A DNA stretch of 64,000 bases from Selaginella moellendorffii. Taxonomy: Eukaryota > Streptophyta > Lycopodiopsida > Selaginellales > Selaginellaceae. Under the pieces are notes generated by a model that saw nothing but the letters and a program-made list of their open reading frames with translations, searched no databases and was not told the DNA's origin. Below are positions 44,201-56,559 of the stretch, piece by piece (position 1 is the first letter of the stretch; each line of letters begins with the position of its first letter). Position numbers and translations under genes: made by a program. The stretch covers positions 5,596,866 through 5,660,865 of the forward strand of contig NW_003314261.1 of assembly GCF_000143415.4 (NCBI RefSeq), given 5' to 3'.

Positions 44201-45508
44201 AGAAAAGCAAACGACCAAGGCGGAACTTACTTTAGCAACAAGTTTTAATTCCGAAATGGACAGCCCGCGCCTAAAACATATCTGATTATCGAATTTACCA
44301 ACCAGCTAAAACTATTACCTGTAGCCGTAAGTCTTTCTGCTCTCGTCACGCTTAGGGTTCAGAACATAGATGTTATATGCATCTTCCAATTGCAAATAGT
44401 GCGTTAAGCTCTCGAATAAGTATGACATGCTATCCATGTCCACTTGCCAAGTAACTTCAGAATCTGGCCTGCCAAAACGAACAGTAATCTAATGCAAAAT
44501 ATGACAATGGAGAACCTTGAGTCACTGGTATCTTCCCTCCGGGAGAGAACTTTGATGGCGTACTCAAAAAGCTTAGTTACTTCAGTTCCCATATCGATAG
44601 TATGCACGGAATAGCTGGATTAAAGAAGGGAGTTATGAACAAACAGCTCAAGCAAAAAAATGACCGACCTTAGTCTCTCATCTCACAATATACTTACTTG
44701 TAGTGCGTATAGCTAACAAGAGGGAGGTGCGGCCTCGGGGTACCATCAGCTCCGACCTTATAAAAGGGTGTAAGATCGTCACCGAGTTGAGGTATCCGCG
44801 TGTGTTCCAAAACATGATCAATGTTTGTAAACCAGCGCTCCATCTCGTCCTCTCGCAGCTTCACATCTGTAAAACCACGCGAGTTTAAAATAACGTACTC
44901 AAAGCCTGCTGTCGATTACCATGGTTTCCATGGCCGTCAAAGCCGATGAAGACGAAGGTAATTGGAACAGGTAGATAGATCGCATCGATTTCAGTCATGT
45001 TTAGATACTTGGCAATTCTTCCTACAAGAACACGTATGCGCAAAACGTAAGAACAGAGAGTTTTTCCACTTCTTTTTACCGGAGCCAGTGAAATTTGCAA
45101 GAGCTTTCTTGCTCAAATCGTGGGACTCGAATCGCTCGAAGTCGTCATAGCCTGCAGTTATCCATAAGAACCAATACACGAACAACAAACATGGATATTT
45201 CTTACTTCTCCACATCAGAGTGTCGGTCCAGAACTTTTTGGAGCGCGCCATGTCGAAAAGAGAGAGCACCGAAGTCTTGGATTTGAACCTAGAGGATGTG
45301 GTATACACTGCTTGACCCGAAACATCCTGGATCACAGCAAAGAAGATGGAGTGAATCGAGATTTAAGCAGCATTTTCCTCCAAATTCTATGTTCTTCGCT
45401 GGCCCTACTCTAGATTCGACATACCTCGGGAGCGCAGAGCAGAATGCCGAGGAGGAGGCCGATCAAAGCGCGCATCCACGCAGCGCCATAGCGGCGATCC
45501 AGCGCCAT
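41289..45508 (-). CDS. Large type-I membrane protein, SPOT1 (At5g58100)-like
   Basis: Start ATG 45508 gives MALDRRYGAAWMRALIGLLLGILLCAPE, a signal peptide. It continues with 'DVSGQAVYTTSSRFKSKTSVLSLFDMARSKKFW', 'YDDFERFESHDLSKKALANFTGS', 'VPITFVFIGFDGHGNH', 'DEMERWFTNIDHVLEHTRIP' and 'LQLEDAYNIYVLNPKRDE'. Later exons give 'HVITPSTAEGAFHYYDKVSIQIYVITEE', 'STLEVPVFWFIRSDE' and 'IALCQELQERMDDLKDEL'. Near the end a single helix 'ELFACFGLAMVAVMLRYALW' precedes a short tail PRRLKPKIN, whose last five residues KPKIN fit the KxKxx ER-retrieval signal. About 25 short introns interrupt it. From memory this resembles the plant protein needed for pollen exine patterning. An assembly gap removes an intron and the start of one exon. 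The biochemical role is unknown. Confidence 0.78.
43289..43456. other. Assembly gap (168 N)
   Basis: The run of N falls inside the SPOT1-like gene. On the minus strand an intron begins just before it (donor after 'GSLAVNGE') and coding resumes just after it with 'EVDVYDMFAEKHCRGRKIKIALCQ'. The gap therefore hides the rest of that intron and an unknown number of codons. Confidence 0.99.
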
Positions 45509-45593
45509 CGCCGTCAGAGCCGAGCCAGCATCGGATCGATCGAGAGAAGAATTAGGGTTTTAGAAAAGTAGAAAATATTTCGCTCTTTTGGTA

Positions 45594-46678
45594 TTAGTGG
45601 TGTAGCTTGGAGAGAAGATACAAACAACACGATGACAAGAGGATGGACGTGGAGAAGAAGAGAAGCTCCATGCTGGAAGTCACTGGAATTTTCTTCGACT
45701 TCTCAAACATCCCAACGAGCAGCACCATTACTATAACATGCCCGAGCTTTGTCTTGAGCTCGTCCAAGGATCGAATTTCCAGCCACTTTGGACGCTCCTG
45801 GAAAAGAACAATAAACATTTAGTAGGGGAAGAAGAACATAGTTCTATGTTCTTCTTCTTAGTTCATAGAAGCACTTACTCGCAATCTAAAGAGACCAAAT
45901 AAGTTGGATCCACAAACGGTAGTCCTCGAGCCTTCCATACAGTAGCCTCCGGGAACATCCAAGCTCGCAACGAAGAGTTCATACAATCCCATTCCAAAGA
46001 TGAGCATCACTGTTCCAACCAGATAGACATCTACGAGAAAAAAAGCAGAAAAAATGAATATTGTTTTCTTGGATGGATGATCTAGAACTCTTACCGACAG
46101 CTTCTACGAGCAGCAGTATGACTTTTCCAGATCCAACACCGGAATGGCAATTCTGGAAGTACTCGATGAACGATTTGGCGATGTAAGTGGATCCCTGTGA
46201 CAAAGATTTATTTTGTGACAAAGATTGCTATTTCGAAGAGAAAACTTTACCTTAACGAAGCAAAGAAGAGCTCCAGCGAGTGATCCAAACACTGCAAACA
46301 GCGTGAAAAATCGACAATTGAAGATCATCTGATAACACAAAGGTTGTAAGTTTCAAGTGATTCTCTAGATAGAAAAACTTCCACTCTTACTCTTTCCAAG
46401 TGTTCCTCCACATTCTTGCTGTTATCACTGATGAGCTGCTGCTTTTGATCCGCTGTTGCCGACACCGATCCATTACCACACGAGAAATTGTAAGAAGGAT
46501 CGTGATGGAGCTGCTGCGCCGAGATTAAAAGCCTCTGCGCTCCATTCCTTCCAAAATCCCTTCTATTGTTGATTCTACAATCGACTACGATCACTGGCCT
46601 TCGATGAATCGTTCCACACTTTTGTGTTTTAATCAATCGTTTCAAAGGAAGAACAAAAGACGCACTGGCAGACGCCAT
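45594..46678 (-). CDS. UPF0114 (YqhA-like) plastid membrane protein
   Basis: ATG 46678 opens a Ser/Arg-rich leader typical of chloroplast transit peptides. The mature part gives 'FFTLFAVFGSLAGALLCFVK', 'GSTYIAKSFIEYFQNCHSGVGSGKVILLLVEAV', 'VYLVGTVMLIFGMGLYELFVASLD' and 'RPKWLEIRSLDELKTKLGHVIVMVLLVGMFEKS'. These are the hallmark blocks of the UPF0114 family, found in bacteria and plastids, with about four membrane spans. Function is unknown. Six exons are present. Only 168 bp separate its start from that of the divergent J-protein gene, which also has a transit-like leader. Confidence 0.88.
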
Positions 46679-46846
46679 GGAATCAACTCCACACAAAGCT
46701 TTTCAATACTGCCACGTCGGATAGATTCTCCTGGCGGACAGCCCACCACGTGGATTCCCACACTGACGTGGACAGTTTTTGCCGTTGGTACGAGAGTGGG
46801 ATATTCTCCTAATATTTGTAGGGGATCTTTACTCCAGTTTTAACCT

Positions 46847-47846
46847 ATGGCGGCAGCGTTCTCTCTCTCTTCGACCGCCCTGCGCGTCAGCCTCCGGCGA
46901 TGGCGTCCCAATGGCGCCACGATTAAATCCGCTAGGAGCAGCAAGAATGTGTTGTTGCGGCCAAGGATCGCGCAATGGCGAGCTCTCGGCGGCAGTGCGG
47001 TGCCGGGATGGAATGCCAAGGAATCGCCCTACGATGTTCTTGGTAAGATTAAGATTTTGGTGGATCAGATCGTTCTTTCTCACACCTGATGTTGCTATCG
47101 AGGCGTGGAAAGAGATTGCAATGAAGAAGGAATCAAGTCTGCCTATCGCCGCTTGGCGAAGCTCTATCATCCAGACGGTACGAGCTTGTTTAGATCTTTC
47201 TTGTCAGGACGCTTAGCTTTATCTTTCTCAGTGTACAGTGGAGATACCCAGCTACTGGAAGATGAAACCGTGGAGGGAAGATTTATAAAAATCCAGGCCG
47301 CGTACGAGCTCCTCACAAATCAAGAAGCTCGTCGGAGCTACGACTATGACAACAGAAGTGATCCCATGAAGGTTCTTAGTTTTTCTCTTCTCGGTGTTCT
47401 TTTCTTCTTTCTAATCGCTGGAACTTGGAACAGGCGTCCAAGGCTTGGATGGAATGGTTTATCAAGAAGAAGCAAGCATATGAGCAGCGAGGAGATCTGG
47501 CTGTGACTTTGTGGGCACAGCAGCAGCAAAGAGAGATGAATCTCAAAGCCCGTCAGCTTGCACGACACAAGGTGAAAAGTTCTCGGACACTGCTTTGCTT
47601 GTTCATACGGATAGATGTTTTCTTTCTGAAGCTCAGATGGATCCGGAGGAGGAGAAGCGGATAATCGCGAAAGAGAAGCAAGCCTCCACGATCAACTTCG
47701 AGACCACTCTCAAGCGGCATACTTTGGTGCTGAAGAAACGAGACATCGAGAGGCGACGAAGCGAAGAAGAGGCTGCCAAGAACAAGCTTGTGCAGCAACT
47801 TCTCGCGTCCGAGGGCCTCGAGCTAGATGATGGAAAAGAAGATTAG
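46847..47846 (+). CDS. Plastid-type J-domain protein
   Basis: ATG 46847 begins a Ser/Arg-rich, acid-poor leader of about 55 residues suggesting plastid import. The J domain follows: '[31 protein letters not shown]', then a longer than usual loop, 'RFIKIQAAYELLTNQEARRSYDYD'. HPD is intact. The rest is a charged helix ('EEKRIIAKEKQ', 'KRDIERRRSEEEAAKNKLVQQLLASEG') with no zinc or client-binding domain, so it is a type III J-protein. It would stimulate a stromal Hsp70. Five exons are seen. The stop precedes the PPR start by only 66 bp on the same strand. Confidence 0.88.
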
Positions 47847-47911
47847 TTTTACTCTCTACCAGGTACCTTCGCGCCATTTAAATCTTTAAACTTTGGAGCT
47901 CGCAGGATGCC

Positions 47912-49720
47912 ATGGGATCGCTCCAATCGCAGTCGCCATGGGCCGATCTCGCCAAGCAAGTCACTCGTCACAGGAAACTCAGCGAACCCGAGCGCGAATC
48001 CAAGCGTCGAGACGGCAATTCCACCCATTTCTTCGCGGACCAGCTCAAGTCGTGCAAGAGCCTCACGAAGGGTCGTCAAATCCACACCCAGATCCTCGAG
48101 ACAAAGCACTACCGCAACATCTTCCTCGCCAATCTGGTGATCGAGATGTACGGCAAGTGTGGCAGCGCCGAGGAGGCGCTGCGAGTGTTCAAGGATCTGA
48201 GCGAACCCAACATATTTTCCTGGAACATCCTTCTCGCGGCGTTGTCACGCAATGGCGAGATCGATCGCGCCAGGATGGCGTTCGAGAAGATGCCGGTGAG
48301 AGACGCGGTGTCGTGGAATGCGATGATCGCAACATATGCCCAGATCGGGCATCTGGAGAAAGCCAAGAACTTCTTTGATCGGATGCCCAAGAAGAACTCC
48401 ATCTCCTGGAACTCGCTGATCATGGCGTACGCGCATAGTGGATTCGTGGGCGAAGCGCGAAATCTTCTCTTCGCGATGCCGCAATGGGATCCAGTGTCGT
48501 GGACAACGGTGATCGCAGCGTATGCCGCCGTGGGGGATAGCAAGGAGGCCGTGATCCTCTTCCGGATGATGGATCTCGAGGGGATTCCCGCGGATGGAGT
48601 GGCGTTCGCGGCGGTGCTGGATGCGTGCGCGAGCCACGCGACGCTGTCCGACGGCGCGGCGATCCACGCGAGCATCCTCGAGAGTGGATTCGCGATCAGC
48701 ACGGTGGTTTCCACCGGATTGGTGAACATGTATGGGAAGTGCGGCAGGCTGCGCGAGGCGAGGGCGATCTTCGATGCGATCGCGTTCCGGGAGAGGGATC
48801 TGGTGCTGTGGACGTCGATGATCGCGGCGTACGCGCAGTGGGGGCGCGGCGAGGCCGCGATCGAGGCGTTCCAGAGCATGCTCTTGGACGGGATCGTGGC
48901 GGACGAGGTGGTGTTCATCAGCGTTCTCTGCGCTTGCAGCCACGCCGGGCTGCTGGAGCTGGGCTGCCAGTACTTTGCGTCGATCGAGCCGGACTATCGG
49001 GTAGCGATCGGCGTCCACCACTACGCCTGCGCGATCGATCTCTTGGGAAAGGCTGGCTGGCTGGACGAGGCCGAGAGCTTGATCGAGAGGATGCCGTTTG
49101 ATCCGGACGGCGCTTGCTGGACGGCGCTTCTGGCAGCGTGCAAGCTTCACAAGGATGGCGATCGTGCGGAGAGGGCGAGCGAGCGGGCGATGGCACTGGA
49201 TCCCGAGAGCGCCGCTCCCTACGCGCTGCTGGTGAAGATCCAGGGTGGCGGCGAGGCCTCCGAGCAGACGACGCGGCGGCGATTGGAGCGAGGGGTGCGC
49301 AAGCTCGTCCCGGGGTGTAGCTCCATCGTGGTGAGGGATCGGGTGCACGAGTTCACGGCCGGGGCGATGGATCATCCCCGCGCGGCGGAGATCTACGAGG
49401 AGCTGGAGCGTTTGAGGGCCCCCCTGGCGGAGGCGGGCTACGTTCCGGACACCGGAGTGGTGATCCAGGCGGTGGACGAGCGCGAGAAGGAGCGGATCGT
49501 GCTCGCGCACAGCGAGAAACTGGCAGTGGCGTTTGGGCTGCTCGCGACGCCCGCGAATTCGCCGCTGCGCGTTGTCAACAATCTCCGGATGTGCTCCGAT
49601 TGCCACTCCGCCATGAAATTCATCGCGTCCATCACCCGGCGCGAGATTGTGGTGCGCGATCTTATTCGTTTCCACCGCTTTGACGAGCAAGGGCGTTGTT
49701 CTTGCGGGGATTACTGGTGA
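47912..49720 (+). CDS. PPR protein of the PLS-DYW class (organelle RNA editing factor)
   Basis: This is an intronless frame of 602 codons. The N-terminus has no obvious long transit peptide. PLS-type repeats run from about residue 40 to 390: 'GRQIHTQILETKHYRNIFLANLVIEMYGKCGS', 'NIFSWNILLAALSRNGEIDRARMAFEKMP', 'DAVSWNAMIATYAQIGHLEKAK' and 'DLVLWTSMIAAYAQWGRGEAAIEAFQSM'. Then come the E region and a full DYW domain with the cytidine-deaminase signature HSEKLA, CSDC and the end HRFDEQGRCSCGDYW. Both zinc ligand sets are intact, so C-to-U editing activity is expected. The editing site cannot be predicted reliably by eye. High GC in the last third is common for this family in lycophytes. It sits head-to-tail after the J-protein. 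Confidence 0.97.
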   Translation: MGSLQSQSPWADLAKQVTRHRKLSEPERESKRRDGNSTHFFADQLKSCKSLTKGRQIHTQILETKHYRNIFLANLVIEMYGKCGSAEEALRVFKDLSEPNIFSWNILLAALSRNGEIDRARMAFEKMPVRDAVSWNAMIATYAQIGHLEKAKNFFDRMPKKNSISWNSLIMAYAHSGFVGEARNLLFAMPQWDPVSWTTVIAAYAAVGDSKEAVILFRMMDLEGIPADGVAFAAVLDACASHATLSDGAAIHASILESGFAISTVVSTGLVNMYGKCGRLREARAIFDAIAFRERDLVLWTSMIAAYAQWGRGEAAIEAFQSMLLDGIVADEVVFISVLCACSHAGLLELGCQYFASIEPDYRVAIGVHHYACAIDLLGKAGWLDEAESLIERMPFDPDGACWTALLAACKLHKDGDRAERASERAMALDPESAAPYALLVKIQGGGEASEQTTRRRLERGVRKLVPGCSSIVVRDRVHEFTAGAMDHPRAAEIYEELERLRAPLAEAGYVPDTGVVIQAVDEREKERIVLAHSEKLAVAFGLLATPANSPLRVVNNLRMCSDCHSAMKFIASITRREIVVRDLIRFHRFDEQGRCSCGDYW

Positions 49721-49874
49721 GTCAACGAGTCAACGGGTAAATTCTAGGGCAGCCGAATTTCTAGGGCAATGGAATGGTCACCGTTAGATATTTTTGGGGG
49801 CGATTCTTTTCTTCCCTCGCATGCTTGCGTCTCATATTTGCTTGCCCTTTCTACCCTAGCTCGAGCTTCCAGCT

Positions 49875-51338
<1,464 letters not shown>

Positions 51339-51641
51339 GAGAGCTCCATAGCTCATATCAATGTAAATACATTAACTATTATCTATCTAAACCACCAGGA
51401 TAAAACACGGAATGGATATTCTTCTCATGTCCGTACTGCCCTTTTTAATGCCTTTCCAAAGCCTAAGACATTTTTTTGTTGGTTTTTTGGTTATGGTGTT
51501 GCGGCGAGTGGAAATTTCGAGACGATAGATCTGTGAAGGTACGTGATCCCTAGCGGCGCCATGGCGGAGCTCCGCGAAACCCCTTCCTTGATCTTCGCCA
51601 TGGCTGATAGATTCTTTCCCAGGTATTGTCGATGGTAGTGG
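51339..51641. other. Intergenic between protease and SMG7-like gene
   Basis: It contains the protease 3' UTR and the SMG7-like 5' leader. Two short upstream ATGs (about 51560 and 51599) precede the chosen start and could act as upstream open frames. Confidence 0.4.
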
Positions 51642-54597
51642 ATGACGACCGTCTTAGGTGATGCCGACGGCGCCGGAGGAGAACGCATCCATAGCCAGGT
51701 AAGATTGCGCTCTTCCTCGCGCTGGCTCGCTCGCGTTCCTCGGGGCTAGGGCAGAAGGATTGATCCCCCTTTTCTTGTAGGTTATCGAGCTAGAGAAGCA
51801 GCTGAGAGCCAAGAGCAAGGAAAAGAAGGATGTGCGCAGCTTGAGGGCCAAATTCCGCGAGAAGAGCGTGGCGATCATATTGGGAGACCCCGAGTTTGCC
51901 GAGAAGCGCGACATCGGGGCGTCGCTATGGCACCTCGTCTTCTACAACGTGATAGAGGAGTTTCGGGGCAGGATTCGCGCTGCCGCCTCCGCTGCCGCCG
52001 GGGGAAAGGCAGTGAATCTCCGCAAGCTCTTGGGTGACTTTCGTGAGTTCATCGCCGACGCCACGAAGTTCTACTGTGGCCTCGTCTTGAAGATCAAGAA
52101 AAAGTATGGCTTGGCACAGGAAGGCCTTGAAGGTGGCGACTCCGACGCTCTGGGGGTAGATAGTAAGAGGCTGACTTACTTCCGGAGGTCTTGCTATAGG
52201 ATCTTTATACATCTGGGTGATCTCGCTCGCTACAAGGAGCAGAATCCCGACAGTGAGAACTACTCGCCGGATTGGAAGCTACCAGCTAGTTATTATTTCA
52301 AGGCTGTGAAGCTATGGCCGGCTACTGGGCATCCTCATAACCAGGTACGTTATGGACTTCCTGATATTAAAGCTGGCTCCTTTCTCATTCCCCTTGGTTT
52401 TTTTTGTCTTTTTGCAGCTCGCTGTTTTAGCAACTTACTCGCACAATGACTTCCTTGCCGTGTATCACTACTTTAGGAGCCTTGCAGTCGATGACCCCTT
52501 CGTTACGGCGAGAGATAACCTGGTTCTTCTTTTTGAAAGGGTACGGCTTTTTTTTCTTGTCTGCCGTTGCATTTTGTTGACGTGTTGCTTGTCACAGAAT
52601 CGTCAGCAGTATAGTGAGCTATTAGAGAAGAAACGCTCTTTGGATGTCCATAAAAAAAAGCCCGCGAAGGAGCACACGAAAGACGCTGAGAAGAAGCATT
52701 CTGGTGACGACGAAACCGAACTATTGCGAACCTTCTTTATCCGTTTCGTGCGGCTGAATGGAATACTTTTCACCAGAACAAGGTACCACTTTTATTTGTT
52801 CCTCCAACGCTGTGCTAATGCTAGTTTTCCTTTACCAGCCTTGAAACGTTCTCTGAAGTCTATCAAGAAAGCGTTCGCGACTTGGAGAAATTACTGGCTC
52901 TGGACGTTTCAACTCTGGAAGGACTATTTTCACCCGAGCTACGGAAAAACTCAGACGTTTCTGGGTTGGCGCTCGTGGTACTTCAACTTGTCACAGTCCT
53001 CGTATATTCCGTCCCGAGTGGGAGTTCTCGCAGCAGCTACGCAGACGTTCTTCAGCACTCGACTATGTCCAGGCACGCACTCGCGGCAGCTTTCAAGATT
53101 GTGGGGTGCTTCATGTCATCTTGCACGAAGTTCAAGGATATAGGCGAAAGTCCTTTTATGCCAGCATGCCTGGTTTTCTTAGAATGGCTGGCCTACAAGC
53201 AGGAGTGGGCGATTGGTAGAACGGTAGAAGATGACAAACAGTACGGTGCACAGGGTTTTTTCTGGAAGGAAGCCTTGGCTCTGCTCAACACGGTCTGTGA
53301 GGCTGAAAGTTGGGATGGGGTTGCAGATGAAGCTAGTCCGACTGCCTTATGGGAAGACCATGAGCTGAGGGGTTTCACTCCATTACTTTCGGCACAGCTC
53401 AGACTAGAGTATGACAATAAGCAGCCTGAAGAAGCGGCGGCTTTGCGACTGCGAAGGCTTTTGTCTGCGGGGAAGTCTATTGCAGAGCTAGTGGATGCTA
53501 GTGATACCGGTGCAGGCCTCGCCTTCGACAAAGACATGGTTAGATTTTTCTTAGCAGGGAACCACATGGACAGGAGGTCTAGAGAAAAGGTGGTGCGGAA
53601 AGTGCCAGAGCAGGCAGCTAAACAGGAGAAACAGGAGCCTTCCGGACAAATGCTAGTTACTGAACCACCCGCATCAGCTTCCAGCGTTCCTGTCAATGAA
53701 GATGAAGACGACGAAGTTATAGTTTTCAAGCCTGCGGTCAAGGTTGCCCCTCCAGTTCTCACCGATAGGAATGATGGTATGGTCCAGGCAGGGACGGTTA
53801 CACCGCAGGTCCGGGACGATCTGGTGCCGCCGTTGGTTCGAGGCGATCAACTGGTGCCTCAAATCCCGGAAGACTTTCCCGCGCCTCCAATCCCTGACGA
53901 CTTCGCTGCGCCACCACAAGCTCGGGATGATTTCACCGCCACCGCCCAGCTACGGGACGACTTTGCGGCGCTCGGTCGAGAGGAACAAGCTCGTGACGAC
54001 TTCGCTGCGCAGCCCCCGCAAGCTCGAGACGACTTTATGGCACGGCAGGAGTTCGTGTCACAACAAGCTCGGGAGGAGCTTGCGGCGCTCGTCCGAGACG
54101 ACTTCGCGGCGCGAGCAAAGCTGAACAGCGTGCGGCCTCCGCCGGGCTTCGGGCCAATACCGCAGAGGGCCGTCTCAAAGTGGAACGAAGGCTATCGGAG
54201 TCCTGCTCCTCAGTCGTTATTCGGGACAAATTTCGGCATATGGTCGAACAACATTCCAGTGCCGAAGAGCACAGCGTATCCTTTTCCCGGCATGGGAATG
54301 CGAACGCTCCAGCAGATCGAGCAGCAGCAGCAGCAACAGGCGATTCCAATGCCGCCTTTCCAGCCACCGCAACCTTTGTATAACTCTTGGAAGATTAGCG
54401 ATACGAATGCCCTCGAGCTCCAGCTCCAGCAGCTCCACCACCAGCAGCAGGAGCAACACCAGCTGCATTTGCAACTGCAGCAGCAACTCCAGCAGCAGCC
54501 CCCGCAGCCTCCGCAACCTCAGCATCCGCCGCCGCCGCCGCAGCACCAGCAAGCAGCCTTTCGACCATACTGTCCGCATGATCCGTTCGTCTCATAA
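51642..54597 (+). CDS. SMG7: SMG7/EST1-like nonsense-mediated-decay factor
   Basis: This protein binds phosphorylated UPF1 through a 14-3-3-like domain and promotes mRNA decay. The start ATG 51642 (MTTVLGDADGAGG) is chosen because only this frame joins the next exon at VIELEKQLRAK. The N-terminal half has the EST1 blocks 'LWHLVFYNVIEEFRGRI', 'RSCYRIFIHLGDLARYKEQ', 'ASYYFKAVKLWPATGHPHNQLAVLATYS' and 'LAVYHYFRSLAVDDPFVTARDNL', then 'RLNGILFTRT'. The last, large exon gives the helical hairpin part and a long disordered tail. The tail holds about ten copies of an (A/V)RDDF(A/V/T)A-like heptad and polyglutamine/proline near the C-terminus. The family is conserved; the heptad array is not a feature I know from other SMG7 proteins. 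Confidence 0.9.
53805..54120 (+). repeat. In-frame degenerate RDDFAA heptad array in the SMG7 tail
   Basis: Between about residues 560 and 665 the protein repeats RDD(F/L) followed by (A/V/T)(A/P) with 5-12 residue spacers: VRDDLVP, IPDDFAA, ARDDFTA, LRDDFAA, ARDDFAA, ARDDFMA, VRDDFAA. The DNA units are diverged, so this is an older expansion kept under coding constraint. Confidence 0.75.
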
Positions 54598-54599
54598 AC

Positions 54600-54807
54600 G
54601 TAAGCTCTTATCACCTTTTCTGGCGCGTTTGTTCTGACTGTGTGATCTCACAGGTCGAAGATGATTGTGCGCACGAGCTTCCAGATGCGTGGCATCTCAA
54701 AAGCTGTATGAGATCCAACTCGCCATCTACGCAGGAGAACAAGGTAAAAAATGAAGAAAAACTCGATCAGTTTTTGTTCCTCATTAGTTTGCTTTTCTTC
54801 CATGCAG
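54600..54807 (+). other. Two predicted introns in the SMG7 3' UTR
   Basis: Two bases after the stop, cg|gtaagctc ... ctcacag|gtcgaag defines an intron of 54 nt (54600-54653). A second, aag|gtaaaa ... catgcag|acg, spans 54744-54807 (64 nt). Both match the size and ends of the coding introns here. The second junction lies about 92 nt downstream of the stop in the spliced mRNA, enough for an exon junction complex to mark it for decay. Confidence 0.55.
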
Positions 54808-54954
54808 ACGTTCCAAAGTTCTCACAATCGATTTGCAACACTAGACCCATGGTGGAAACTCTTAATTTGTTTCCAACCAAAGACATTCAATTTCTTCTCT
54901 AAATTTACAACACTACCTTAGAATAAACTCGATATTTGCTTACTTTGCATGCGT

Positions 54955-56510
54955 TTAGAAGAAGTCTCGATCTGGAAGAACGAGTGGAGCTATGAGCGAC
55001 CAAATGTATAGCGCTGCTGTGAACCACATTGTGCCAATCCGGACCCATACCGAAGGCCAGCTAATGTCGATAGCATCCTTGTCTCCGGGATTTCCCCATC
55101 CGGTGAGCAACATAGCCAAGTACATGCTCGCAAGAGCAAAGACGAGATAAAAGAACGAGTAGACATACGTGACAGGATAGTGCTGGGACGATTTCTTTGC
55201 TTCGTGGAAGTTGTGCTCAGATCCAGTGCCACTTAGTTTATGGCTGTTTTCAAGATCTCTCCTCGAGAGCAAAGGTTGCAAAGGAGCATCTGGAAGAAGA
55301 ATTAAGTAGAACAACTCACAAAGTTGCTGTATCGTTACCTTCCTCACGAGGAGCTGGCGGTGACAGGAAAGTGGTCGAAGAGCCTGCTCGAGCCGCGGAG
55401 TATATCACGGAGATAAGCGTGGTGGCCATTCCCATGACAAGCGTGTTTGTAGAAACCACCTCTGCGTGCTTGAGCACTCCGATGCACTCGTAGTCTCGTG
55501 GCTCGCTTGACAATGCACTGTAGCATAAGTACACGCAGTAGAGCGCTATCACTGAAGCAGGCAGCAGGCTCCCATTCACCTAGAACAAAAAAACCATCCT
55601 TCACACTCAGCAGAAAAAACGCTAGCTTACCTGAGGATGCACAGAAATAGCAGCGAAAGCGATGCCAAGAGATAGTGAGGTCGTGATAAAGAAGAGATTG
55701 AGCTCGCAATCTTGATAAGCAGGATTGAACCACTTATACAGGTACCCTGAGAAAACAAAGGTCGTGATGTAGCACACAAAGGACACAGCAAGCAAGGCGT
55801 TATACCTGTGAAGTGTGAATCTTGTTATATGTATGAGGAAAAGAAACTAGGAAGAACACTACCAGAACTGACTCTCTTTGGCAATCCACGCAACATTCCA
55901 GTTGTATGTGAAATCCAAAAGCACGACCATCTGGACCAGGAGAAACAAGCCAGACCCAAACCTCGAGAGCTTTCCTGCCAGAAGAACAAAAACTATGGTT
56001 GTAAATCCAAGAGAAAGAAACACTAGATTTACCATAAGCATCTACGATGTCGTTGGGAAGAAGGATGAGGCAAAGCACAGTGAGACCAGACCAGATGATA
56101 AGCTTGATCATCCAGTTGCCACGATGCCAAAAGTCCCTGTGATCGCTTTGGTACTTAACTCCAAACATAAGCAGCGCCATTCCAATGAAGAACAAGAAAC
56201 TCCCAAAGCACACGCGTAGAACAGCTTGTGTGGCAAACCAATCCTTGCCAGGCGAGTAAGGGAAGTGATTGATCCCTGCCACAAGCGAAAAAAGAATAAA
56301 TGGTGTTGCAAATCGCAAGAACTTACACGGGATTTTCTCCAGGATTGGCCATGCGTGGTCGCGCAGCATCCATGCGAGCAGTAAGGAGAGCGTGTGGAGG
56401 CCGCAATACGCGATTCTTGCTGATCGGCGAGAGATGCTGCTCGCTAATCCCTTACAAGCCTGGCAAGCGCAAGCCGCAGAGCAGGACGCTAGACAGGATG
56501 TCCCCCACAT
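54955..56510 (-). CDS. Serine incorporator (SERINC/TMS1) membrane protein
   Basis: ATG 56510 gives MWGTSCLASCSAACACQACKG, the Cys-rich N-terminus typical of plant SERINCs. Hydrophobic segments follow in about five exons: 'ARIAYCGLHTLSLLLAWMLR', 'VLRVCFGSFLFFIGMALLMFG', 'WMIKLIIWSGLTVLCLILLP', 'LFLLVQMVVLLDFTYNWNVAW', 'YNALLAVSFVCYITTFVFSGYLYKWF', 'SLSLGIAFAAISVHPQ' and 'SVIALYCVYLCYSALSSEP'. Two final spans include 'SFFYLVFALASMYLAMLLTGW' and 'WFTAALYIWSLIAPLVLPDRDFF'. That is ten or so helices, the usual SERINC count. Animal members act as lipid scramblases; a serine-lipid role was proposed earlier. The function in plants is open. All family blocks are present and no break is seen. Confidence 0.93.
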
Positions 56511-56559
56511 CGCTCGCTGGATCGAGAGAAGCAAAGCCCTAGAATTTGATTACATTGTC

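Noticed and set aside
48245-49690. A 481-codon open frame antisense to the PPR-DYW gene
   Set aside because: It mirrors a GC-rich coding exon whose codon structure keeps the opposite strand free of stops. The translation is Arg/His/Pro-rich with no domain.
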